A stretch of 64,000 nt of DNA from an uncultured Candidatus Melainabacteria bacterium (GCA_949841365.1 CATKZI010000002.1:62001-126000); one strand, 5' to 3'. Shown: positions 55,893 to 64,000, counted from the first letter of the stretch. Program-made: numbers and translations. The notes: a model not told the origin generated them from the sequence alone.

Positions 55893-55921
55893 TTGCAAGA
55901 AAACAATAAATGAAATATAAT
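55893..55921 (+). promoter_or_regulatory. Predicted promoter of the histidine kinase gene, leaderless
   Basis: TTGCAA (55893-55898), 17-base spacer, TATAAT (55916-55921), ATTATT, then the ATG at 55928. Confidence 0.7.
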
Positions 55922-55927
55922 ATTATT

Positions 55928-57526
55928 ATGAAAAAGTTTGATTTTTTCAGGCAGTTTAGGGATGCTGTATTAATTATCAATAAAAAAAACGATGTTGTGT
56001 ATCGTAACCATACTTTTAAAAGGTGGTTTAAAGATTTTTCAAACCTGAAAAAATTCTCGCACAACTCAAATTTTGATATCTGTCCGCTTAACTCCGAAAA
56101 CATCGAAATCTATTCTCCTATCTATCATGCAGTCGTATCCAAAGAAGATTTTTTTGCAAGAATTTCTTATCAGTCGGAATTAAACCGCATATATTATTAC
56201 GATTTGCAAGCCATTAAAAAAGGTAATTACACAATAATTTTCTTTACTGATGTAAGCGCGCAAAATAAACTTCAAAACGCTAACAAAGAAAATGAAAAGC
56301 TTCAAGAAAAGTATGAAAAACTTCTTGAAGAAAATCAGGATTTACAAAAAATAAAACAAAAAGCACAAAGTCAGGCAATCCGAATTGCGCTTATAAACAA
56401 AGTTTCAAACAATATTAGGGAAAGTTTGGAACTGTCGCAAATCATTCAATCAGCTTTGAAAGAACTTGCAATAATGTTCAATGCATTCAAAGCTTACTAC
56501 GCAAAAGCTGAAGGGGACTATTTTATAGTCGAAAAAACAAATACTAAAATCAGCTTTGATACTATTGATACAAGAGAGATTGCGGTATCTAATGTATTGA
56601 TGGAATACACGGGAGCAAAACCTTTTAAACAGCCCGTAATGCGAATAACCGTTCCGATTTATAATGCCCAAAACCTAAAAGGCATCATAGTTTTACTCAG
56701 TTACCAAAAACGAGAATTGACGGAGGAAATAGAAATTCTTGAAGCAATTTCAACTCAACTTTCAAACGCAATTACAACAGCAGAACTCTATCAAAAAAAT
56801 ATTCAAACCATCAAAGAATTGAAAGAAACTCAAATTCAATTAATAAATTCGGAGAAAATGGCATCACTGGGTCAGCTTGTTGCAGGCGTTGCCCACGAAA
56901 TCAACACACCCGTCGCCTCAATAAAATCAAATAACGGAATAGTCGCAAAACTGCTTGGCTCAATAGAAGACACTGAATTAAAAGAAATGCTTACAGACAT
57001 TAATGAAGTGGACAAAGAAGCCATAAGCAGAATTAGCAATATTGTAACTTCTCTGAAAAGATTTGTTCGCCTTGATGAAGCAGAACAGCAGGAAGCTGAT
57101 ATTAACAAAGAGCTTGATTTGACGTTAGACTTAATCCGACACGAAACAAAAAACCGTATCGAGATAATTAAAAACTACGGCAAAATCCCAATGGTGAAAT
57201 GCTTTCCGAACATGCTCAATCAAGTATTTATGAACATTCTTGTTAACGCATGCCAAGCAATTGAAGGTAGTGGAACTATTACAATTACAACAGAATTTAT
57301 TGACAAAAAGCTTGTTGTAAAGATAAAAGACACAGGCAGAGGAATACCCCAAAACCAGCTCGACAAGATATTTACAGCAGGTTTTACGACCAAAAGTTCG
57401 GGGGTTGGAACAGGGCTCGGTTTGGCGATTTGTACAAAGATTATTGAAAAGCATAAAGGTGAAATTACTGTAAACAGTGAGGTTGGCAAGGGTAGCGAGT
57501 TTATTATTACTATCTGTAGTGAGTAG
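55928..57526 (+). CDS. Soluble sensor histidine kinase (PAS-coiled coil-GAF-HisKA-HATPase)
   Basis: 532 residues from MKKFDFFRQFRDAVLIINKK. A PAS-like domain (about 1-115), a coiled coil (NANKENEKLQEKYEKLLEEN), a GAF domain (about 165-290), then the H-box GVAHEINTPVASIKSN with phospho-His, N-box NACQAIEGSGT, G1 DTGRGIP and G2 GVGTGLGLAI. No transmembrane helix, so it should sense an intracellular cue. No response regulator or receiver domain adjoins, so it is an orphan kinase. Start set by the TATAAT box 6 bases before; an upstream ATG at 55910 overlaps the promoter. Confidence 0.9.
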   Translation: MKKFDFFRQFRDAVLIINKKNDVVYRNHTFKRWFKDFSNLKKFSHNSNFDICPLNSENIEIYSPIYHAVVSKEDFFARISYQSELNRIYYYDLQAIKKGNYTIIFFTDVSAQNKLQNANKENEKLQEKYEKLLEENQDLQKIKQKAQSQAIRIALINKVSNNIRESLELSQIIQSALKELAIMFNAFKAYYAKAEGDYFIVEKTNTKISFDTIDTREIAVSNVLMEYTGAKPFKQPVMRITVPIYNAQNLKGIIVLLSYQKRELTEEIEILEAISTQLSNAITTAELYQKNIQTIKELKETQIQLINSEKMASLGQLVAGVAHEINTPVASIKSNNGIVAKLLGSIEDTELKEMLTDINEVDKEAISRISNIVTSLKRFVRLDEAEQQEADINKELDLTLDLIRHETKNRIEIIKNYGKIPMVKCFPNMLNQVFMNILVNACQAIEGSGTITITTEFIDKKLVVKIKDTGRGIPQNQLDKIFTAGFTTKSSGVGTGLGLAICTKIIEKHKGEITVNSEVGKGSEFIITICSE

Positions 57527-57816
57527 TAATTGTGAATTTTTATGAAAAATTTTGCTCTAATATAATTGAAAGAGCGCAAATTTTAAAAAAACAAACAGCA
57601 TGTTTTTTACAAATTTTGTTCCAATTTAACACAAAATATAAAAAATATGTTATATTGATAATATAAAGTGTTAGTTTTACCCTTAAAAAAATAACTGCAC
57701 TAAGTGGATTGTTAATAAAATTTAACAAAAGTAGGTAAAAAAGGCAATATTTTATTCTCAAAATTTTTTATAAATAAGTGTAGTGGAATATCTTATTGTG
57801 TCGGAGGAAAAATTTA
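57527..57816. other. AT-rich spacer upstream of the HEAT-repeat gene
   Basis: 290 bases, very AT-rich, no gene. Several TATAAT-like boxes (for example near 57650-57665) make the promoter hard to place; any used there would give a leader longer than 130 bases. No clear terminator for the kinase gene is seen. Confidence 0.35.
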
Positions 57817-58674
57817 ATGACAATTAGTGTGAACAGCAAGAAAAAACAAGTTAAAAAATCTTTTGATGAATTATTAGTTGATTTGAAAACAAGCAATTCT
57901 GAAAAAGTCAGATATAATGCAGCACGTGTTCTTGGTGAAATGGGCGATTCAAAAGCTGTTGAGCCGTTAATTGAAGTTTTGAAACATGACAAAAACGGTT
58001 CTGTAAGATTATACGCAGCCCGCGCTCTTGGCGAATTAGGCGATTGCAAAGCTACAGTTCACTTGATTGAATCATTACGTGAAGACAGAAACGTTGACGT
58101 AAGAGTTCGTGCAGCTCGCGCATTGGGCCGTTTGGGCGGTGAAATCGTTGTTGAACCTTTGGTAGAAGCATTAAACGACGAAAACCCTCAAGTTTGTATT
58201 ACAGCAACAGATGCATTGATTGAAATCGGTGATGTTGCAACAGATGCATTGATGGAATCTCTTGACCACGAAAAAGTTAACGTAAGATGCGATGCAACCC
58301 GCGCTTTGGGTGAAATCGGCAATAAAAAAGCTGTTGATAAAGTAATTAATATGTTGTATGACGAATGGGTAAACGTAAGAATTTATGCAGTAACTTCATT
58401 GGGTAAATTGAACGATGCAAAAGCAGTTCCCGCATTGATTGACGTTATGAAAAACCGTTCTGAAAATGAATTGGTAAGAGCAGGTGCAGCAGCTGCATTG
58501 GGTGTTCTTAGAGATCAAAGAGCATTATTACCGTTAAGAGAATTGATTATGGAAGCAGAAGAACTCGGCGAATTGGAAGACACTGCTTTGAAATCATTCA
58601 AAAAAATCATGGCAGCAAACTGGCAATCAATTCCGGGTGCTACAGCTCAAAAGAAACCAGCTAACGTAATGTAG
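57817..58674 (+). CDS. HEAT-repeat (PBS lyase-like) protein
   Basis: 285 residues from MTISVNSKKKQVKKSFDELL. About seven HEAT/EZ-type repeats of 31 residues with the pattern VRYNAARVLGEMGDSKAVEP, VRLYAARALGELGD, VRVRAARALGRLGG and so on. This repeat type is found in phycobilin lyases of Cyanobacteria and in many other scaffolds; no bilin-lyase-specific feature is visible and the lineage is non-photosynthetic, so a binding role is inferred. Strong GGAGGAAAA ribosome binding site. Codon use is rich in GTT/GCA and more optimised than neighbours, suggesting good expression. Confidence 0.85.
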   Translation: MTISVNSKKKQVKKSFDELLVDLKTSNSEKVRYNAARVLGEMGDSKAVEPLIEVLKHDKNGSVRLYAARALGELGDCKATVHLIESLREDRNVDVRVRAARALGRLGGEIVVEPLVEALNDENPQVCITATDALIEIGDVATDALMESLDHEKVNVRCDATRALGEIGNKKAVDKVINMLYDEWVNVRIYAVTSLGKLNDAKAVPALIDVMKNRSENELVRAGAAAALGVLRDQRALLPLRELIMEAEELGELEDTALKSFKKIMAANWQSIPGATAQKKPANVM

Positions 58675-58745
58675 GGGCGTAGCCCCCGCCACATTGGGTG
58701 TTGGAAAAATTTCAAAGTAGGCGAAAAAACAAAAAGGATTAAATA

Positions 58746-58775
58746 AAAAACGACCTCTGTTAGAGGTCGTTTTTT
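58746..58775. terminator. Bidirectional terminator
   Basis: AAAAACGACCTCT-gtt-AGAGGTCGTTTTT between the HEAT gene and the convergent glycosyltransferase gene. A further small hairpin (GGGGC-gta-GCCCC) lies at 58675-58687. Confidence 0.85.
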
Positions 58776-59559
58776 ATTTGAAATAATATTCAATTTCTGT
58801 ATCCAAGTCCAATTTCTTTGCATCAGGTTTAAAGATTTTGGATTTCAAACCCCATTTTGCAAGTCGGTATTTCAAGCTGACTGCCAAAACTCCAAGTCCG
58901 TATTTGCATGAACGGACAAAGTTTATTGATGATGCTTCTTTAAAATACTTTGTAGGACAAGAAACTTCACCTATTTTGTAGTTATTAAAAAACAAAAGTG
59001 CAATCATTTCATTATCAAAAATAAAGTCATCATCACATTCGGCAAGCGCAAGGTTTTCTAAGACTTCACGCGTAAAACCTCTAAAACCTGTGTGGTATTC
59101 TGACAATTTTTCGCCTGTAAAAAAGTTTTCAAATCCTGTTAAAAACTTGTTCGCAATAAATTTATACAAAGGCATTCCGCCTTTGAGCGCGGAATTTCCG
59201 AGCATACGGGAAGCTAAAACCGCATCATATTGTTCAAATGCCATCATGCAGACAATTGCAGGAATAAGTTTCGGTGTATATTGATAATCAGGATGAAGCA
59301 TTACAACAATATCAGCGCCTGCTTTAAGAGCTGCCTTGTAGCAGGATTTTTGGTTGCCGCCGTAACCCTTATTTTCTTTATGCACAATAGTCGTAATATT
59401 CAGCTCTTTAGAGACAAGTTTAGTGTTATCCTGCGAATTGTCATCAACAAGAATAACCTCATCAACAAAATCCTTGTAGATTTCGTCATAGGTTTGTTTA
59501 AGAGTTTTTTCCGCATTATATGCGGGCATTATTACAACTACTTTTTTACCGTTAATCAT
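58774..59559 (-). CDS. Glycosyltransferase family 2 (DPM1/polyprenol-type)
   Basis: 261 residues. GT-A fold: VVVIMPAYNAEKTLKQTYDE, VDEVILVDDNSQDNT, then VMLHPDYQYTPKLIP (DxD-like HPD) and SEYHTGFRGFTREVLENL. Resembles polyprenyl-phosphate sugar transferases, but has no C-terminal membrane segment. Transfers a sugar from a nucleotide donor, possibly onto a lipid carrier for surface polymers. AAGGTC ribosome binding site. Downstream of hpf, separated by a terminator. Confidence 0.85.
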   Translation of the reverse strand: MINGKKVVVIMPAYNAEKTLKQTYDEIYKDFVDEVILVDDNSQDNTKLVSKELNITTIVHKENKGYGGNQKSCYKAALKAGADIVVMLHPDYQYTPKLIPAIVCMMAFEQYDAVLASRMLGNSALKGGMPLYKFIANKFLTGFENFFTGEKLSEYHTGFRGFTREVLENLALAECDDDFIFDNEMIALLFFNNYKIGEVSCPTKYFKEASSINFVRSCKYGLGVLAVSLKYRLAKWGLKSKIFKPDAKKLDLDTEIEYYFK

Positions 59560-59568
59560 TTTTGACCT

Positions 59569-59592
59569 TAAAAAAGGGGCTTACGCCCCCTT
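59569..59592 (-). terminator. Terminator of hpf
   Basis: AAAGGGGGC-gtaa-GCCCCTTTTTT on the minus strand, just after the hpf stop. Confidence 0.75.
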
Positions 59593-59597
59593 TAAAT

Positions 59598-59954
59598 TTA
59601 TTCTTCTACAACCGCTTCTTCCTGAACTTCTGTTCTGATAGAAGCTTTGTCTGAACTTAAGCTTTTTTCTTTGAATTTTTTAACTTGTCTGTCCAGTTTA
59701 TCAGCAAGCAAATCAATGCTTTCATACATAGAATCTGCTGATTCTTCACAGCGGACAACATCTCCTGAATTCAATTTACAGCTTACTTCAGCTACGTGTT
59801 TTCCGGAAGCGGAAGGGTTTTTGATAACTGACAATACAACGTCAATTCCTTGGATTTGGTCGTAGTGGTTAACTACTTTACCGATTTTTTCTTTCACATA
59901 AGCTTTAATAGCATCAGTGATTTCAATGTTTCTTCCGTTAACGTGAATGTGCAT
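59598..59954 (-). CDS. hpf: Ribosome hibernation promoting factor, short form
   Basis: 118 residues. MHIHVNGRNIEITDAIKAYV and the later YESIDLLADKLDRQVKKFKE are typical of the HPF/YfiA S30AE domain. It lacks the C-terminal dimerisation domain of long HPF, so by family rules it would need a second factor for 100S dimers; the acidic C-terminal tail (EVQEEAVVEE) is unusual. Strong AGGAGG ribosome binding site. Confidence 0.92.
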   Translation of the reverse strand: MHIHVNGRNIEITDAIKAYVKEKIGKVVNHYDQIQGIDVVLSVIKNPSASGKHVAEVSCKLNSGDVVRCEESADSMYESIDLLADKLDRQVKKFKEKSLSSDKASIRTEVQEEAVVEE

Positions 59955-60023
59955 GTGAACCTCCTATAACATAATGCTTTTATATTATAGCACATATTTT
60001 TGAAAATTTAAAGCCCTTTTGCC

Positions 60024-60368
60024 CTAATCTTCTATAATAAATTGCTGTAATTCAACGTTAGGAGTTCCGATAACTCTTACAAGTTCAAGCACAGATGCTT
60101 TCATTTGGCATTTTTGAGAAGAACCGCTGAAGAAATCTCTATAAAAACAGCCTTCGCAATTACATCCGCGTTTATAACATTCCAATGCAGTTGGTGTCCA
60201 TCTTCTAACCGCAACTGCTCTGCCCATATCCCTACTTCTAAACAATTTATAAAATCTCCAATTAAAATATCTTACCCAAGTATGGTAACCGTGACTTTTT
60301 ACCATGCAATAAGCATGCGGATTTCCCGCTCCGGTTTCGCCCCAAGCCCCATTAGTGAAGTGTTTCAC
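60024..60368 (-). CDS. Cysteine-rich small protein, function unknown
   Basis: About 114 residues if the GTG at 60368 is the start. The C-terminal half has a tight cysteine cluster CYKRGCNCEGCFYRDFF followed by SQKCQMKASVLELVR, which suggests a metal or Fe-S site. The basic middle (VRYFNWRFYKLFRSRDMGRAVAVRR) could bind nucleic acid. The start is uncertain: GAGAGG directly abuts the GTG, and the next in-frame ATG (60305) lacks a site. TATAAT lies 14 bases before the GTG. No family recognised. Confidence 0.55.
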   Translation of the reverse strand: MKHFTNGAWGETGAGNPHAYCMVKSHGYHTWVRYFNWRFYKLFRSRDMGRAVAVRRWTPTALECYKRGCNCEGCFYRDFFSGSSQKCQMKASVLELVRVIGTPNVELQQFIIED

Positions 60369-60593
60369 CTCTCTATACTTTAATTATAAAAAATCAGAAA
60401 ATTATTTCAAGGGCAGAACATGTTATTGTGAATATTTGTAACAAACCCTTTAAATACAAGCAATACAGCCGTTTTCAAAAGTCAATCATGCTAAAATTTA
60501 AGCTGTGACATGATTTGAGCAGTTTAAACCATGAAATCATGCTCATGGCATGCGTTTCCATGATTTTAACACGTATTAAGAATTGTAAAAGAT
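60369..60593. other. Spacer with repeated CATGAT motifs
   Basis: 225 bases without a credible gene. CATGAT or its complement ATCATG occurs at least four times between 60485 and 60566, including an inverted pair AATCATG/CATGATT (60535-60541 with 60559-60565). Candidate protein-binding sites upstream of the minus-strand gene at 60368. Confidence 0.4.
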
Positions 60594-61133
60594 TTAAATA
60601 ATTGCACTGATTGCCATTACTATAAGGATTATTCCGCCTGCAATTTCCAAAAATTTTGACGGAAGTTTTTGGAAAAATACCGCAAGCCAAAAACCTTTTA
60701 AAGACATCCACCATGACATTAAACCTATAATGACTGCGGATAATAAAAGCGGAGTATGTGTGAGTTTGAGCGTAATCCCCGAGGCAAAAGCATCAATACT
60801 TGTTGCAATTCCCATTAACATAAGACATTTAAAATCTATACAACAAATTTTTTCCTCTTTCTCTTGAAAAGCCTCATATATAAATTTTACACCCAGAAAC
60901 ATAAATATTGTAAAGACAAGCCACTTGCTGTATGGTGCAACGTATTTGCTTATCATTTCCGTTCCCAAATACCCGAAACAAGGCATTATTCCCTGACACA
61001 AACCCATTGTAAGCGCAAGAGCAAGAGAATTTTTCAGGCGATTAGAGTTTAAAACCAGACCTTGTGAAAAGGAAACAACCATACAATCAATGCCCATTGC
61101 AACCGCAAGGGCTATAATCTCAACTAAGCTCAA
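60594..61133 (-). CDS. MntP/YtaF-type membrane transporter, probable manganese efflux pump
   Basis: About 179 residues, six transmembrane helices. Two repeats with conserved charged motifs: AVAMGIDCMVVSFSQG in helix 1 and MGIATSIDAFASGITL in helix 4, the paired D-x-(hydrophobic)-S/A of the MntP family (exports Mn2+). The start is probably the TTG at 61133 (GAGGTGGAAG before it), overlapping the upstream DUF4127 gene by 14 bases; a later ATG at 61088 would lose part of helix 1. Confidence 0.8.
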   Translation of the reverse strand: MSLVEIIALAVAMGIDCMVVSFSQGLVLNSNRLKNSLALALTMGLCQGIMPCFGYLGTEMISKYVAPYSKWLVFTIFMFLGVKFIYEAFQEKEEKICCIDFKCLMLMGIATSIDAFASGITLKLTHTPLLLSAVIIGLMSWWMSLKGFWLAVFFQKLPSKFLEIAGGIILIVMAISAII

Positions 61134-62412
61134 CTTCCACCTCAAACAATCTGTCCCACGGGAAGCTGTAATTGACATTGTACTTTATGCCTAATTGTGC
61201 AAATACTCTATCCTCAAAGGGTTTCATCAAACCTTTTATATCCATAGTGCCGGCTTGGCGCACATTTGCCTGATAAGCCCAGTCATCAAGCAAACGAACG
61301 GCTTGTAATCTTTTGAAAGCATCATTGTTATCTGCTTTGATTTTCACCCCGCAAATAAGACTTCCGAGACTGTTTGCAGAAGTGTTCCATGCCGAATATC
61401 CGCAAAAATTTTCACCGAATCCGGTTTCAAATAATTTTTCCACAAACGCATTATCCGCCCCGTTTGCAAACCTTACATCTGCAATCATATAGGGCTTATC
61501 GGGTTCAAACCAGTCACCTGAAAACGGTTTTGTATCAACTTTCATAACAATTTCGCCCTGATGATTTTCAAAATTGTTCACATAGAGGAGAATATCAGCA
61601 TCATCAGGTTCACAAACCCTGCATCCTGCAAGCTCCAACTGTCCGAGAACAGATTTTTCGATAGAAACATCTTCGTAATTTGAAATAAGGTGTTTATGTT
61701 CGGGAGCAAGGAAAATCGGAGCGACTTTTAAATCTTTTTTAATTGCACGCGCAAGAAGTGTCATCGGGATTTCATCAGCACCTGTTTTGGTCAGCCCGCC
61801 GAGCTTTTCAAGCTCGCGGGCTTCTTTAACATTCAGCCCGTATTCGGCGCAATCATCTTTTGAAAAGACAAGTGTGTCTAAATTCCAATCCAAATACAGC
61901 TTGTTTATTTCAAAGTTTCTTTTGCGGGTTTCAAGATAGTCCTGTAAAATCTCGTCGGGAATATCATTTTCAGGCTCTGAACCGAACTTATCAAAGTGAT
62001 AAGAATATTCAAAAATCTTTTTACCGTAATCTGCCCAATATTCTTTTTCCTCTTGATTAATGTTGTTATTGGAAATTCGCATAATACTTGAGAATGCGTA
62101 AACTTTTTTACCGTCGAGCAAATTTTTAAATCTTTCAACACGTTTTTTAATTTGCTCAAATGTATCATTTGAACGGCGTGAAGGGATAAGTCCGCCATAA
62201 GCAATCGTATCAAGACACATTACAACAGCATCTATATCACGCAAGTTCTTAAACCAATCAAAAATCCCGTCAACATCAGCAATTTTTGTTAGTCCGCCAA
62301 GCATTCCGCGCTCGGGCATAAAAAGGTTTATATTGTTATTCATTGCGCAAATCTGCTCAGGCAAGGTATAGCAGACAGGACGATTATCTATAGGAATAAA
62401 AGCTATGTTCAT
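61120..62412 (-). CDS. DUF4127 family protein
   Basis: 430 residues from MNIAFIPIDNRPVCYTLPEQ. The opening IDNRPV, then DAVVMCLDTIAYGGLIPSRR, and later YEDVSIEKSVLGQLELAGCR match the DUF4127 family, of unknown function and common in sugar-using Firmicutes; an enzyme fold is presumed. Start at 62412 is chosen because a TATAAT box ends 6 bases before it with TTGCTT 16 bases further up; the longer open frame has no support. Coupled with the MntP-like gene. Confidence 0.82.
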   Translation of the reverse strand: MNIAFIPIDNRPVCYTLPEQICAMNNNINLFMPERGMLGGLTKIADVDGIFDWFKNLRDIDAVVMCLDTIAYGGLIPSRRSNDTFEQIKKRVERFKNLLDGKKVYAFSSIMRISNNNINQEEKEYWADYGKKIFEYSYHFDKFGSEPENDIPDEILQDYLETRKRNFEINKLYLDWNLDTLVFSKDDCAEYGLNVKEARELEKLGGLTKTGADEIPMTLLARAIKKDLKVAPIFLAPEHKHLISNYEDVSIEKSVLGQLELAGCRVCEPDDADILLYVNNFENHQGEIVMKVDTKPFSGDWFEPDKPYMIADVRFANGADNAFVEKLFETGFGENFCGYSAWNTSANSLGSLICGVKIKADNNDAFKRLQAVRLLDDWAYQANVRQAGTMDIKGLMKPFEDRVFAQLGIKYNVNYSFPWDRLFEVEVELS

Positions 62413-62418
62413 AATTTC

Positions 62419-62446
62419 ATTATATGTTAATATTAAAATTAAGCAA
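62419..62446 (-). promoter_or_regulatory. Predicted promoter of the DUF4127 gene, leaderless
   Basis: Minus strand TTGCTT (62446-62441), 16-base spacer, TATAAT (62424-62419), GAAATT, then ATG at 62412. The -35 overlaps the ribosome binding site region of the divergent ubiE/menG gene. Confidence 0.7.
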
Positions 62447-62460
62447 AAAGGTAACAAATT

Positions 62461-63123
62461 ATGAAAACACCCGAAGCTATTCATACAATGTTCAATATGA
62501 TTGCCAAAAGATACGATATGATAAATAACATTATGTCGTTTGGGACACATTTGGGCGTAAAATCAGCGTGCATAAAAAGTCTTGATATAAAACCGCATGA
62601 CAATGTACTTGATTTGTGCTGCGGTACGGGTGATTTGGCAGGATTAATAAAAAAAATACAACCTCAAGCCTGCGTTACGGGAATTGATTTTTCCGAGAAT
62701 ATGCTTGATATTGCAAAAGACAAGTATACGAACGTACAGTTTTTTCAAGGTGATGCTACAAGTCTGCCATACGAGGACAATACGTTCGATATCGTAACAA
62801 TGGGGTTTGGACTGAGAAATATTCAAAACGCAGAAAAAGCCGTAGAGGAAGTTTACAGAATTCTAAAACCGAACGGAAAATTTCTCCACCTTGATTTTGG
62901 CGAAAAAAATCTTATCAGCAAAATTTATGACAAACTGACACCCTTGATTGTTTCAAGATTTACCGACAACGCTCCGGCTTATTCTTACCTGATAAAGTCA
63001 AGGCAAATTTTCCCAATACCTGCCGAATTAATCAAAGATTTTGAAAGCAAAGGTTTTAAGCTGTATAAAAGAAAAGATTACCTTTTCGGGGTAATCTCCT
63101 CACAGATTATGGTTAAATCATAA
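62461..63123 (+). CDS. Demethylmenaquinone/ubiquinone methyltransferase UbiE/MenG type
   Basis: 220 residues. Family signatures FNMIAKRYDMINNIMSFG, SAM-binding VLDLCCGTGDLAG, and VTMGFGLRNIQNAEKAVEEV. Methylates a quinone ring, the last or near-last step of menaquinone synthesis. Whether this organism makes menaquinone cannot be told from here, as no other men genes are present. AAAAGG ribosome binding site; divergent from DUF4127, and converges on the dehydrogenase gene with a 6-base overlap. Confidence 0.92.
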   Translation: MKTPEAIHTMFNMIAKRYDMINNIMSFGTHLGVKSACIKSLDIKPHDNVLDLCCGTGDLAGLIKKIQPQACVTGIDFSENMLDIAKDKYTNVQFFQGDATSLPYEDNTFDIVTMGFGLRNIQNAEKAVEEVYRILKPNGKFLHLDFGEKNLISKIYDKLTPLIVSRFTDNAPAYSYLIKSRQIFPIPAELIKDFESKGFKLYKRKDYLFGVISSQIMVKS

Positions 63124-64000
63124 ATTTTTAAACTCGCTGCCGCCTTGAATACAGTCTTGAATACCTTTGAAAGTCATTTCCAAAAGGTAATCTACGGCAT
63201 CTTGAGTTTCATAGGCAATATGAGGCGTTACAATAACATTTGGCATTTGAGCGAGTTTTTCAACTGTTTCAGCCTCTCTCATACATGTCATATCTTCACC
63301 TAAACGTTTTGCAAATTGGTTGCATTTAAAACTGTAGGTTTCACAAGAAACTACATCTAACCCCGCACCTGCAATTTCACCTGATGTAATTGCATCATAC
63401 AAAGCAATAGTATCAAGGATTTCTCCGCGTGAAGTGTTTATAATATAAGCATCTTTTTTCATCATTTTAAATTGCTCTGCCGATATCATATTTTGATTTT
63501 CACCGGTGTATGGAACATGCAGAGTAACAACATCAGATTCTCTGATTAGTTTATCAAAATCAACATATTCGACTACTTCCAGAAGTTCCTGTCTGTGAAC
63601 CAAATCGTAAGCCAAAACCTTCATATCAAGCGCATGAGCAAGCTTACATACAGCAGCACCGATAGACCCCGTTCCGATAACACCGATTGTAAGTTTTGAA
63701 ATATCACGGCCTAAAAATGAGTCGCACGCACTGTCTTTATTCAATACATAACGTGATGCAGGTATAATTTTTCTTATTAAAGCAATCATCAAACCCATTG
63801 TATATTGCGCAACAGACCTTGCCCCATAAGTTCCTACATTAATGACATCAATATTTTTATCAACACACGCCTTGTGGTTAATATGATCAATTCCCGTTGA
63901 ACGTGTTGAAACAGTTCTTAAATTCTTAAATTTGTCGATGACAGCCTGAGTAACTTCCGAATCTATAAAAACACTTATGACAGCAGTCTGTTCCAGTTGC
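63118..64000 (-). CDS. D-2-hydroxyacid dehydrogenase (probable D-lactate dehydrogenase), 5' end beyond the window
   Basis: About 294 residues are present; the open frame continues past base 64000, so the N-terminus is missing. NAD site GVIGTGSIGAAVCKLAHALD, substrate/Arg region INTSRGEILDT, catalytic His region NVIVTPHIAYETQDAVDYLL, and an early TRSTGIDHINHKACVDKN typical of D-LDH (LdhA). Reduces pyruvate to D-lactate, fitting a fermenter; a wider 2-hydroxyacid specificity is possible. Confidence 0.9.
   Translation of the reverse strand, partial: QLEQTAVISVFIDSEVTQAVIDKFKNLRTVSTRSTGIDHINHKACVDKNIDVINVGTYGARSVAQYTMGLMIALIRKIIPASRYVLNKDSACDSFLGRDISKLTIGVIGTGSIGAAVCKLAHALDMKVLAYDLVHRQELLEVVEYVDFDKLIRESDVVTLHVPYTGENQNMISAEQFKMMKKDAYIINTSRGEILDTIALYDAITSGEIAGAGLDVVSCETYSFKCNQFAKRLGEDMTCMREAETVEKLAQMPNVIVTPHIAYETQDAVDYLLEMTFKGIQDCIQGGSEFKNL

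Noticed and set aside
60475-60714. Minus-strand open frame of 79 codons
   Set aside because: Overlaps the 3' end of the Mn transporter gene in another frame and covers the CATGAT cluster; no start signals.

Overview
The window is AT-rich bacterial chromosome, densely packed with genes on both strands, with no rRNA, tRNA, CRISPR array, prophage or intact insertion sequence. The gene set fits a fermentative anaerobe with a Gram-negative envelope. It has lipid A genes (lpxD, lpxC, fabZ, lpxA), a rhamnose cassette (rmlCBDA), an [FeFe] hydrogenase cluster with maturase hydF, PPi-dependent phosphofructokinase, reverse rubrerythrin, and prepilins with the signature FTLAEVLITLGIIGVV. HEAT-repeat and TPR proteins and several small lineage-specific proteins add to this. 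My best guess is a gut Gastranaerophilales (Vampirovibrionia/Melainabacteria, non-photosynthetic relatives of Cyanobacteria). That is inference from gene style, not a database match.

Layout. 1-8.4 kb: 5' part of dnaK, hypotheticals, rubrerythrin, acyl-CoA synthetase, miaB, and a prepilin gene with a C10 tract. 8.5-14.1 kb: rmlC-rmlB-rmlD-rmlA-glyA-wecA-like operon (minus strand). 14.1-24 kb: gyrA, a TPR/lipoprotein/TPR-aspartic-protease operon, a second prepilin (G11 tract), another TPR protein. 24-31.6 kb: mnmE, a gene split at a G7 tract, hydF, rpsO, purB. 31.6-38.2 kb: sensory plus catalytic [FeFe] hydrogenase cluster, interrupted by a small accessory module. 38.2-50.8 kb: dxr, priA, a PC4-like protein, then dapB-asd-hldE(C)-lpxD-lpxC-fabZ, a lineage-specific protein, lpxA, a third prepilin (C10 tract), and an M29 aminopeptidase. 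50.8-64 kb: holB, holA, ROK kinase, PPi-PFK, histidine kinase, HEAT protein, glycosyltransferase, hpf, mntP-like, DUF4127, ubiE/menG, and a partial D-2-hydroxyacid dehydrogenase.

Two signals stand out. First, all three prepilin genes carry a 10-11 base C/G homopolymer between the start codon and the FTLAE cleavage site. In all three, 11 bases keeps the gene in frame. Two copies have 10 (off) and one has 11 (on). This looks like phase-variable pilins; a homopolymer sequencing error is the main alternative. Second, about ten genes that lack a Shine-Dalgarno site instead have a consensus -10 box exactly 6 (once 7) bases before the ATG, often with a -35 box 16-17 bases further up. These should make leaderless mRNAs, alongside many genes with ordinary ribosome binding sites.

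The non-coding spaces also hold chains of small hairpins, several with a GAA triloop, and a 25-base repeat shared between an intergenic site and the inside of a small gene.
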